A stretch of DNA of 64,000 nucleotides from Raphanus sativus (taxonomy: Eukaryota > Streptophyta > Magnoliopsida > Brassicales > Brassicaceae), in contig NC_079514.1 of assembly GCF_000801105.2 (NCBI RefSeq), positions 682,001 to 746,000 of the forward strand, written 5' to 3'. Shown here in pieces: positions 1 to 9,525 of the stretch (the stretch's first letter is position 1; each line of letters starts with the position of its first letter). The notes beneath the pieces are model-generated. The model ran no database searches and had not been told where the DNA came from. It saw only the letters and a list, made by a program, of their open reading frames with translations. A program made the position numbers and the translations under genes.

Positions 1-36
1 ATATAATCATTCCTTTGTGTACTCACTCTTATGCAG

Positions 37-1332
37 ACATTTTGAAAAGTATGGCGAAATCACTGACTTATACATGCCTAAGGTAATCAATCTTTCATTA
101 TCTAACTCTGTGTCTGATAAGTGATGATAGCCAACACTTTGAGGAGTTGATTTCATCCCCATTGTCTGTCTATTAGGACCACAAGTCCAAGGAACACCGA
201 GGAATTGGGTTTATCACATTCGCTACTTCTGGTCAGTTTTAATATCCCTTCACAATTGTGTTTAACATTATTAAGACAGAACTTTTTTTTTTAGGACGAC
301 TAATGAGAAAGAAACTTCACAGTTTTTAACTTATTTTTTTTGTGACTTCAGATTCAGTGGAGGAACTGATGGAAGACACACATGATCTGGGAGGCACAAC
401 GGTTGCTGTTGATCGAGCAACACCAAAGGACGACGATCATCCTAGGCCGCCACCTCCAGCTGCTAGAATGCCTCGCCCACCCGTGGCTGTTGCAGCAGGT
501 GGGTTTGGAGCTCCAGGTGGTTACGGAGCTTACGATGCTTACATCTCTGCAGCTACAAGATACGCTGCTCTCGGTGCTCCTACCCTCTATGACAATGCCG
601 CTTCCTTCTATGGAAGTAAGACTCTCAGCTCTCTATATACTATTCAAAAATATTTAAAAAGGGAATAATCTTCAAAATGTTACTCTTAGGAGCTGAACCA
701 ACGAGGGGAATAGGTAACAAGATCTTTGTTGGACGCCTTCCTCAAGAAGCATCCGTTGATGATCTCCGTGACTACTTCGGTAGATTTGGCCGTATTCAAG
801 ATGCCTATATTCCAAAGGTTAGCTTATATAAGTGTTACAGAGAGACAACGCTTGTGTGAACACACATTAAAAATATTCATCTTCTTTTTTTTTATAAACA
901 GGATCCAAAGAGAAGTGGACATAGAGGTTTCGGATTCGTTACCTTTGCTGAGAACGGTGTTGCGGATCGTGTAGCCAGGAGATCTCATGAAATATGTGGA
1001 CAAGAGGTAGCAATAGATTCAGCAACACCTCTTGATGAAGCTGCTGGACCTAGCGGCGCTGGTGGTGGAGGAGGTTCTTCTTCTTCTCGTCCTGAACATT
1101 TTGGTGGTTACGCTGGAGGTGGTCCAATGCGCACTTTTGGTCGAATGTATGGAGGAGGCATGAGCTTGGACGATGTGAGTCAACACACTCTACTAATCTA
1201 AATATTATTCATTTATATCCAAAAATATGATTCTGATTCATTACTGTTGTTTATTAATGAATCTGCCAGTGGGGATATGGAGTACCGAGCGCAAGACCAT
1301 CAAGATCAGACTGGAGGTACCGCCCATACTAA
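37..1332 (+). CDS. RNA-binding protein with RRM domains, 3' part (5' end outside window)
   Basis: Nuclear hnRNP-type RNA-binding protein, probably the At4g36960 orthologue. Exons read at 37-82, 177-231, 352-615, 690-817, 902-1174 and 1270-1332, all with GT/AG borders and consistent phase, giving 275 residues to the TAA. The first two exons and the start of the third form the second half of one RRM (HRGIGFIT is its RNP1-like stretch). A Pro/Gly/Ala linker follows. Exons 4-5 encode a complete RRM with KIFVGRL (RNP2) and HRGFGFVTF (RNP1). The tail is Gly/Ser-rich and ends WRYRPY. The start codon and first RRM lie upstream of the window. The family binds RNA through the aromatic RNP residues, which are kept here. 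The target RNA cannot be told from the sequence. Confidence 0.9.
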
Positions 1333-1536
1333 TGCCACCACCAGACAACAGACAAAAGACATTATCCTTTAGCTCTTGCTTTGTTGTTTTATTAATCTTC
1401 ACTCATCAAATACATTAAAACTATTTTACTTGTTATTGGTGAGAACCTGCTTTGTTGTTGTTGAAACATATAAAGAGCTTTACAAGAACAATTTGCAGTG
1501 TACATTTTGTTGTTCTTTTTAGAAAGAATACAAAAT

Positions 1537-3031
1537 TCATAGAGCAGATGAAGATTTTCTGCAGTCAACACGAGGAGCAAAGCAAGTCATGAAAGGTGTC
1601 ATGAAAGTATGTCTCCTGACGAGATGAGTGATCTTCGCTGAGTTTCTGGAGATTATTTCTTCTTCTTTCTTTTTTTGATGGTCACCACCACTACTAGATA
1701 CTGTAGTACTTCTCCTCATCTCCTGTGCTTTCATCTTAGCTGTTTGAAGCTTGTTCAAGATCTTATCCATTGATGCTGATTTCTTCTTCTCCAGCTTCAC
1801 CTGTGTGATTGGAAACCAAAAAAACTAGATTCAGTTTTACAACTGTTCATGTTTAATATAGAGTGTGTAAAGTAAGGACCTCTAGCTTTCTCATGGCGGC
1901 TTCTGCTTTAGCCTTCTGCAGATTTTCCCAAGCTGCTATCTTCGCTTCCTCTCTATGCAACCTTGCAACACAATTCACTTTAAAAAAAAAGCTGACCAAG
2001 AAGACACAAATGTAAAAGAAATATATGATTGATTTACTTAAAAAGAGTCATGGCGGGTTCTGAGATATCCCATGAAGAAGAGTTGTCTTGAACCTCAGGT
2101 TGATGATCTCTCCTGATAATCCTAGAAGAAGATGAAGAAGAAGACATTACTCTTCTCTTGGGACGCTTAATCAACCTTGCTCCTTTATCAACCTTCACTT
2201 CTCTCACTTCACCACCTCTACAAGGAGGAGGAGGCTCAATCACAGAAACAACCAGCGGTGGAGATAGCTCTTGAGGAGGAGAGTGATGATTATTATTAGG
2301 AGTCATCTGAGTAGCTATATCTCTTCTTGAAACCACCCTTGTGTCCTCTGCTTTCTCCTCTGCAATAAATAAGCTCAGATCTTTGGCCATTAAAATCAGA
2401 GATCTAGAGAGAGTCATTATTATTAATTATTACCAGTATCAGTTTTGGAGCTGAGAGATGATGAAGTTTCTTCTTCACTCATCAAATCAGCACAGCTCTG
2501 GCTATGTCCATGTCCTCCACCACCACCACCGACACTCCCTCTGAACACCCTCTCCGCCTCCAAAACACCCGTCGAGAACGGCGAGCCAACCGTCATCAAA
2601 CCCTTCTTCAAATTCCCCTGAGGAGCTTCCACCGCCCGATTCATCATCATCATCATCCTCTGATGCGTCAGCGTGGGAGGAGGAGGAGGAGGAACAATGG
2701 GACCGCTCTTGGACTTCTGCCGTCTCTGCTGATAATGGGAGAAGTGAGGGTTCGTCACCGCGGGGCTGCAAATCCACCGCTCAGCATCTTCCCATTTCCA
2801 CGGTATCGATCTGCCGCTGTAAAACGGCGTCGTTAAAGCTGAGGCAGAGCCGATCCGACGACGATGATGATGATGAACACTGTTGGTTCCGGCGGTGGTG
2901 GAAGAAGAGGAAGGATGTGGAACTCTCTCGGAGCTCCATCCTTTGTTGTTGTTATCGGTATAACTCGGAGCTCCGGGGCTTAGGAACCCACCGAAGCTGT
3001 TAGAAGAAGAAGAAACAGATGTCTTTCTCAT
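1537..3031 (-). CDS. Remorin family protein (421 aa, four exons)
   Basis: Plant-specific plasma-membrane nanodomain scaffold, probably the At4g36970 orthologue. Exons on the minus strand are 3031-2434, 2359-2038, 1961-1880 and 1800-1537 (1266 nt). The long N-terminal half is disordered, with Ser-, His-, Pro- and Gly-rich runs. The C-terminal ~110 residues carry the Remorin_C signature: WDISEPAMTL, then REEAKIAAWENLQKAKAEAA and a Lys-rich coiled coil. The end (TPFMTCFAPRVDC) has two cysteines suited to S-acylation in the C-terminal anchor, as known for remorins. The 3' end lies about 200 bp from the stop of the convergent RRM gene. The purine-rich leader and the G-box palindrome near 3480 sit upstream. 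Group membership (likely group 6) is inferred from the long disordered N-terminus. Confidence 0.93.
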
Positions 3032-3468
3032 GTTTTTGTTCTGTTTTCTCCAGAATAAATAAAAAAAAACTGAAACTTTCTAAGAGATTTAGAACTCTGT
3101 TCTTGTTGGAGTGATTAATGAGAGTGATGTAAACTGTAAAAAGAGGGAATGGAGAAGAAGAAGATGTTCTCAAAAGGTGAGAACTTTGAGAGAAGAGAAC
3201 AGAAGAGAGAGAGAGAGTTTCTTTGTTGGCATTAAGACAGGTGTCGTGGCTTGTCCGATCGAAAAGAGAAAAAGACAATTTTATTTTATTTTTTCAAGTA
3301 TTAAACTGGGAAGAAATAAACAGTAAATATAGAAAAAAATAACAGATTTTAACTGCCGTTAAAGCTATCTCCTTAGAGCATGTTTATCTCTAATACCCAC
3401 TTGGGTTTCTTTCTTTCTTTTTTTTTTTATTTTTTTTTTTTTAATTTAAAAAATTAAGATGTACTAAT

Positions 3469-3498
3469 CGCGGGCCGCCACGTGTCGTGGGGCCCGCG
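3469..3498. promoter_or_regulatory. G-box-containing GC palindrome upstream of the remorin gene
   Basis: Eight-base perfect inverted arms (cgcgggcc at 3469-3476, ggcccgcg at 3491-3498) flank a 14-base spacer that contains CACGTG, the bZIP/bHLH G-box. It is a sharp GC island in very AT-rich DNA, about 450 bp upstream of the remorin start codon. A ggcccgcg-type element near a G-box is plausible promoter architecture, but no binding has been shown. It could also serve an unannotated transcript running rightward. Confidence 0.5.
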
Positions 3499-3499
3499 A

Positions 3500-5918
3500 A
3501 CAAACCCAAAAAACGTTTCCTCGTCAAACAACTTCTTCTCCTTTTTTCTTCTTGGTTCCCACCTTGTGGTCTCCCCCCCCCCACCAAGAAACTGCTCACC
3601 ATCCCGCGATGATTATGGTCTTAGATCCTCTGTACACAAAGCCACAACTCTTCCATGTGACCTTTTTAACTGTTTGTCCTTTCGACAAAATATTTCAGAC
3701 CTTTTTGTCCTGTCTGTTAACACAAGCTTCCCGCATTTTATTTTCTGTTATATAGATTTGCATGTACATTTCATGGAACCCTCTGGCTGCCCTAGAGGTT
3801 TTATATATTTATTTTATTTTCTTAAGGTGGGCCGGTGCCTATCTTTTGAAATGGGCCCTCCAAGGCTACATGATTTGTGTAAATGGAGAATGAGAAGAAA
3901 AGTAAGCTCTCAACTCAAGTTCTTAAGAAGAAATATTGTATTTTGCTTAATCGGGTTGTTGAAACGTGTGATTGATCAATGGCGGTGGTGGTGGTGCCCA
4001 AACAAATTCTGGAACGTGTGATTGATCACTTGTGTTTTGGGGTGAGTATAGTGGCAACGTATGACGTGAATCATATGGCAATGGCATACATAATAATTAC
4101 ATTGAAGGACTGATCAGATTGCAATTTATATTCCATTTTATGGACCACTTTGTTTGAGAGGAGGTTATGAGAAGAACATATTGTATATCTTTATAATTGC
4201 ATTTTGAATTTGGTCATGAACAGTTTTTATCGACTCAAAATCTAAGTTGAGAATATGGAAAAGCAAATTACAAAGTTATGATGGACATAGTGGAACTCAT
4301 ACATTCTAATGCTCAACATACTCAATCATACAATTACCAGACTAATCTTTCCAGTTCCATCAATAATATTTGTGGAAAATGAAAGAGTTACGTTTCAAGT
4401 TGTTGTTTATATAACACATGTCAGTAACTCTCTCACTGTGTTTTAATTTTTTCTTTTACTGTTACACAACTATTATCAATTTATAACCATTTGTTTCAAA
4501 AGAAAGAAAAAAAACCATTTATTCTGACTTAGATGTTCTGGCCAAGTGATCATTTTTTATCGTGTCATTGTCACCCCAACCTAGAAATGAGTTGGAATTT
4601 TCCATAGAAGAGTCAAACTACAAGGTTATTTTAACATCAAGGACTTAAACTACTAGTTATTTTACTGGTTGAAGATTTTATCAGTTGAAATTTATAACGT
4701 GTCAATTGTAATTTTTGCTAAAAATTATATTTTGATTACTTTCCATTTATCTTTCACATCCACAATATTACCAACTTGAGCTATACATTAATTAGAATTT
4801 CTGTCAAGTTTCTAATACGGAATCGCAATTTATATTCTAGGTTCGTATTTGTGTGCTTAATAAAGTTAGATTCATGCATTCATCAAACCATGCAGGCATG
4901 CAACTCTGTAGTATCTGCCGACAACCATTCTACCTTATACATACGATTTTGTTTTCTTCGATGAGTATAATTATCTAGCCGTAGTACCGATAATAAGATA
5001 AAAACCACATAAGTGTTGGAAATACATCCAACAATGAAGACGTAGATGTCATTGATTTTAAAAAAATTGAATTTGTCTCGAGAAGTAAGATTTACCGTCT
5101 GATGAATATTATCATCAGGCCGTGGTTTCAATGATAAAGCGGATAAAAGCCAAAGGTACTTGTTGAATGCCGTCCAAAAAAAAGGGTACTTGTTGAAATT
5201 GTTACGTTTTAAGATATATTATCAAGATTGTATAGTTTAATGATACACATTGAAAACAAAAGGTGAATGAAGCTCATTGGTATCCAAATGTGAATTGAAG
5301 GTGAAATGTGTTAGGTGAACTCATTAAAATATTCAAAAGAAATATAATAGACACAAGCAAATAAACAAAGTCGCATCTTGTTGTCTCCCGTCATATTTGA
5401 AAACACGCACTTTTTTTTTGCTAAAAGAAAACACACACTTGCATATCTGTTAAATTATAAACTTTCCAGAATTAACATACATACATATATATTCATTTAT
5501 TTTGGTGTGCATGTTTTTTAATTGGCCATTCGACATATTTTGTCAATTACTAAATTACACATATTTTATCAAATACTAAACTACGCGTAATTTCAAATAA
5601 TATATACTTATATGGCATTAATTACATACTCGAAATTTAACTCATATACGGCATCATTTCCTGGAATTCTGAGAGAACAAATATTCAAGGGAAAACATAA
5701 TTCTAAAGATGAAAAGTAAGACTAGAAAGAAGACTTTTTGAATATTTTGGTTAAGATATTATATAAAAGAAGAGGAGAAAGAAAAGATGCGTCTGAGAAT
5801 TTCTAGAACTAGCATTATGCGTTAGGATGATCTATAAAGCTTTATGCGTTATATAATTGACCACCCCGAAAAATTTAAACACATAACTCTGCATATTAGG
5901 GATTTGCTCCGGCGAGTT
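3500..5918. other. Intergenic, AT-rich; no supported gene
   Basis: Open frames here (for example 3482-4021) lack codon structure, splice logic or recognisable motifs, so I do not call a gene. The right-hand 200 bases are the HSFB1 promoter and leader: atataaa at 5761, a 23-base purine-only run at 5765-5787, a two-unit heat-shock element TTCtaGAA at 5801-5808, and a W-box TTGACC at 5857-5862. Confidence 0.6.
5765..5787 (+). promoter_or_regulatory. Purine-rich run upstream of the HSFB1 upstream ORFs (candidate R-motif)
   Basis: A 23-nt stretch of only A and G lies just before the HSFB1 upstream ORFs. In Arabidopsis TBF1 mRNA a purine-rich R-motif in the leader controls translation during immune signalling. 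The match here is by position and composition only. It lies close to an atataaa box, so it may fall outside the transcript if transcription starts near 5790. Confidence 0.35.
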
Positions 5919-5963
5919 ATGGTCGTCGTCTCCATCATCCTCCTCCAACAGACCATTCCTTAA
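5919..5963 (+). CDS. HSFB1/TBF1 upstream ORF 1 (14 codons)
   Basis: ATG at 5919 opens MVVVSIILLQQTIP and stops with TAA at 5961-5963, 239 nt before the HSFB1 start codon. Arabidopsis TBF1 has a first uORF that also begins MVVV (from memory). It is too short for ordinary gene calling. Its expected role is to limit scanning to the main ORF. Only the M-V-V-V start and hydrophobic character look kept, which suggests the act of translation or start context matters more than exact sequence. Confidence 0.7.
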   Translation: MVVVSIILLQQTIP

Positions 5964-6074
5964 ATGGAAGAAACTAAACGAAACTCCGATCTTCTCCGTT
6001 CTCGTGTCTTCCTCTCTGGCTTCTATTGCTGGGACTGGGAGTTTCTCACTGCTCTCTTACTCTTCAGTTGCTAA
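5964..6074 (+). CDS. HSFB1/TBF1 conserved-peptide upstream ORF 2 (36 codons)
   Basis: ATG at 5964 follows the uORF1 stop directly (TAA-ATG, no spacer). The peptide begins MEETKRNSDLLRSR, continues with an aromatic-rich stretch (FYCWDWEF) and ends LLLFSC before TAA at 6072-6074. From memory this is essentially the Arabidopsis TBF1 uORF2 (a CPuORF family member). Amino-acid-level conservation suggests a nascent peptide that stalls ribosomes or senses aromatic amino acids. In Arabidopsis both uORFs repress TBF1 translation until pathogen challenge. The following ATG is the main HSFB1 start at 6158. Confidence 0.85.
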   Translation: MEETKRNSDLLRSRVFLSGFYCWDWEFLTALLLFSC

Positions 6075-6157
6075 TACTTTTGATCCGTTCATTGTTTCTC
6101 TTTCTGTTTAGATTACTTTTCTTTTAAGTTCTTTTTTTTTTATAAATTTCACCGGAG

Positions 6158-7073
6158 ATGACGGCGGCTCAGAGATCTGCTCCGGCGCCGTTTTTAAGCA
6201 AAACATATCAGCTAGTGGATGATCAGAGCACAGACGACGTCGTTTCATGGAACGAAGACGGAACAGCTTTTGTCGTGTGGGAAACAGCTGAGTTTGCTAA
6301 ACATCTTCTTCCTAAATACTTCAAACATAACAACTTCTCAAGCTTCATTCGTCAGCTCAACACTTACGTGAGTTACAAAAACCAAACATATGTTCTGTCT
6401 TTTTTTTTTTTTTTCGGTTTCAAAAAAACTTCTAGAAGCTGATGAGATTCTTTTATATATCATGTAGGGATTCCGGAAAACTGTACCGGACAAATGGGAG
6501 TTCGCTAACGACAACTTCCGGAGAGGACAAGAGGATCTGCTGTCAGAGATACGGCGGCGTAAGGCAGTGATCGCGGCGGCGGCAGAGTCAAACTCGGCGG
6601 GTGATGATGATGATTCCACGTCATCACCCGGGTCGAAGAATCCTGGTTCGGTGGAGAACATGGTTGCTGATCTATCCGGAGAGAACAAGAAGCTGAAACG
6701 TGAGAATAGCAGTTTATGCTCGGAGCTCGCGGCGGCGAAGAGGCAGCGGGATGAGCTGGTGGCTTTCTTGAAGGATCAGCTGAAGGTAGGACCGGAACAG
6801 GTTGATCAGATGATTAAAGGAGGGAAATTCAAACCGAATGTGGCCCGAGATTCTTCGTCGGAGGAAGAGAGTGACTGCGAAGGCTGCGGCGGAGACGGGG
6901 AGGAGGAGGGGGTAGGGGAAGGATTGAAATTGTTTGGGGTTTGGTTGAAAGGTGAGAGAAAGAAGAGGGGCCGGGACGAGAAGAATTTTGTCGTGGGTGG
7001 GTCCCATATGACGGAGATAGAGAACGTGGACTTTCACGCGCCGTTGTGGAAAAGCAGCAAAGTTTGCAACTGA
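6158..7073 (+). CDS. HSFB1: Heat shock factor class B1 (TBF1), 271 aa
   Basis: Nuclear transcription factor that represses heat-shock genes and, in Arabidopsis, drives the growth-to-defence switch (TBF1, At4g36990). Two exons: 6158-6367 and 6468-7073. The intron sits after the HSF DNA-binding-domain motif SFIRQLNTY, the conserved plant HSF intron position. The DNA-binding domain covers about residues 12-103. A Ser/Asp-rich linker follows, then an oligomerisation coiled coil (about 131-177, VENMVADL to LKDQLKV), an acidic patch, the class-B repressor tetrapeptide LFGV (225-228) and a basic NLS KKRGR (235-239). There is no AHA activator motif, as expected for class B. Translation is probably controlled by the two uORFs at 5919-6074. 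Confidence 0.96.
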
Positions 7074-8120
7074 TAAAGAAGACTGCTACTAGATACTGTC
7101 CGAACATTCGTGTTACACGTCATTGACGAAGAAAAAAAGGAAACTGTGATTTTAGAATTTTTCGTAAGGAAATTAGTATTATGTTTTTATGTTAAAAATA
7201 ATTTTAATGTATTATATACTTTATTATTGTATTAATGTGAAAAATAAGACAGACGTACGTCGAAGTTACAGATTTTAGGATTAGGTGTTTGTCCATAAAT
7301 TTATTTGTAAGAGTTGGTGCAGGGTTCTAATGACAATATCTAATAATGTATTAAATGCAAATATAAAATAAGAAGTGAGAGAATATCCAAAAGTTCTAAA
7401 ACCACACACATTAAGTTTTTTTTACAAGATAACAATACCTTATTTGTTAGATACCTATTATAATATCTAAACCGAATATATATGTTCTATGCTAAGATTC
7501 CTAATGTAAAAGCACGGGTTTTGTTTAGGTTCAAGGTTATTACAATTATTGTTCTTATAGTTGAAACTTCAAAGAGGAAGAAAACTTTTCTTGCTTTTTG
7601 TTTATTTAATTTCATAGGTTAAGTAATAATTGTCTTTGCAAAATATAAGTGATTTCCATGTTTTACGTAGCTCGTGGAATAACAAAATAATGCTACCAAA
7701 TTAAATGAAAATGAATACTAATAATATATATATATATATATCAACGAACTGAAATTTTTTAATAAACTAAATTCAGTAAGAATATAAGTAATCATTTTTT
7801 TACTTAATATATCCTCATCAATTCTTTTGATATTATAATTTTTTTTAAAAAATGGATATTTCATTTGAGGAGTATTTTCGTTGATTCCCACTTAAGTCGC
7901 TTCTATTGACTCTTGCTTGGACTCTACTACATCACTCTTGACTCTTGCCAGGACACTACATTAGGTAGAAGAGCATCACTACAGAGTTACCAATTCCCTC
8001 AAGCATTGGCTTATGTAATTCACACATGCGTATTTCTATCAATATTTTAAAGTTAAAACCACTTGCCTAGACACTACACTTCTAAATTGGAAGCTGTCAA
8101 TAATTCTAACTTTCTAAGTG
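7074..8120. other. Intergenic, AT-rich; HSFB1 3' region and MULE left flank
   Basis: No gene recognised. It includes a short (TA)n run near 7727-7742. The right part (about 7860-8120) is less AT-rich and may hold decayed sequence of a lost gene, but no motif can be named. Confidence 0.5.
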
Positions 8121-8129
8121 TAAAAGTAT

Positions 8130-8364
8130 GGGTTGACATCGATTGGCTCCCTTTACTACATAAACCCACAATTTTCCCCCAGACTTCTTACCTCATCAAT
8201 TGTCTCCTTAAACAAATAAATCAATCAATTTTCCACAAGTTTAAACAGATTAGCTAAATCACGTTTAGTGACTCAAATTCGCGATTAGAAACACCTGATT
8301 GCCCAATAACAAACCCGATTAAAGCTTGACCCACCTCTAAAACCACGATTAAAGCTTGACCCGA
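8130..8364 (+). repeat. MULE left terminal inverted repeat (~235 bp)
   Basis: It matches the reverse complement of 12150-12386 with only scattered substitutions and small indels. Weaker similarity continues to about 8430. It contains a short internal duplication (gattaaagcttgaccc occurs twice, near 8320 and 8348). The plus-strand gene starts about 100 bp inside. Confidence 0.93.
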
Positions 8365-8465
8365 CTCTAATACTCAGATATATCAAAGATACGATATCTA
8401 TTTTCTTTCTGCGTCAAAAATAAAATTGGGGGTTAGGGTTCATCGAGAAAACTGAAACAGCAACC

Positions 8466-9106
8466 ATGGAAGAGAGAGAGAATGAATTTGAGCAAGTGAT
8501 TTCTGGGTAAGTCGTGTTGGATTGTGATTCACGTGAAGAAGCTGAGAATCAGATGAAGGAAAGAAGAAAGAGTTTGGTCATGTGTCAAACACTCTATTCC
8601 AGCAAGAAGGTTTCAAGAGAAGAAACTTTAGTGAATATCACGTGAGATACACGTGAGGTATTATTTACTTATCTCTTTCAGAGTACGACTCTGATTATCA
8701 AGCTTCAGAGCTTCTTCTTCTGCGTGAGACGAGAGAGAGATTGCGTGAGACGAGAGAGAAAACAGATTGTATCAAAGAGGTTGATACTTCCAGATTAGGG
8801 TTTGGGTTTTATCGGGGTTCCTCTGTTACTCTTTCATCATCTTCTTCTTCTTCCTTGGTGTTCATGACGAGTTCGCTTTTGTTGCAGAGAATTAGGGAAA
8901 ATCATCTCTTCAAGTGGGTTGATGAAGCTTGGAATGAGGAGATTCTTATGGTGGAAGCAAGACAGAGAACACTTGAAGAAGAATTTGAAGGTCTAAAGAT
9001 GAATGTTACTGATAATCTTGAGGAAGATGAACCTTTGATAGATGAAGTTTCGAAAGACAATAGTTGTCTTGGAGTTATTACACTGCTTTGTAGTAAATTT
9101 TGGTAA
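8466..9106 (+). CDS. MULE second gene, GRF-zinc-finger-type accessory ORF (structure uncertain)
   Basis: A candidate first exon starts at ATG 8466 (MEERENEFEQVISG, then a GT donor). The last open stretch ends at 9106. Its C-terminal part reads RIRENHLFKWVDEAWNEEI followed by a Glu-rich helix. From memory, this helix resembles the tail of the small GRF zinc-finger proteins often encoded by Arabidopsis MULEs. No intact zinc-finger cysteine set is visible, so it may be decayed or its exons are not resolved. It is convergent with the transposase, the mudrA/mudrB arrangement. Its role is unknown. Confidence 0.45.
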
Positions 9107-9310
9107 TTGTGTTTGCTGGTAAAACAGAATGTATTGTCCTTTTATGTGTTGTCTAGGAACAATGACGAGATTCATATGTAAGAATAGTACCTAATGTATT
9201 GTCTCATTTGAGAATTAATGTATTGTCCTCTTGTTTTAGTACCTAATGTGTTTGCTGGTAAAAGAAAATGTATTGTCCTTTTGTTTTAGTACAAATATAA
9301 GACACAGAAA

Positions 9311-9395
9311 TGAGACAAGATGATGCATAAAAAAACAGAGACGAGACGAGATGATGCATAAAAACAGAGACGAGACGAGATGATGCATAAAAAAC
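9311..9395. repeat. Short tandem repeat, ~30-bp unit, three copies
   Basis: tgatgcat recurs at 9321, 9352 and 9381 within a gagacgagacgaga-type unit. It lies between the convergent MULE genes, where their 3' ends meet. Nearby, the phrase atgtattgtcc also repeats several times between 9130 and 9280. Confidence 0.8.
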
Positions 9396-9525
9396 AAAGA
9401 CAATATTCATAACATAGCACATAAACGACACAGTAAAGAGAAGTAGGCAAAAGATAAGTTAAAGTTCTAAAAATGAAAACAGAACACATAACATAGCACT
9501 TAACAACACAAGTAGGAGATTGCTG

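Noticed and set aside
2504..2836. 110-codon plus-strand frame
   Set aside because: Antisense shadow of the remorin first exon (His/Arg runs mirror its simple-sequence codons).
3482..4021. 179-codon plus-strand open frame
   Set aside because: Phe/Cys-rich translation with no domain, in AT-rich promoter DNA; no splice or codon support.
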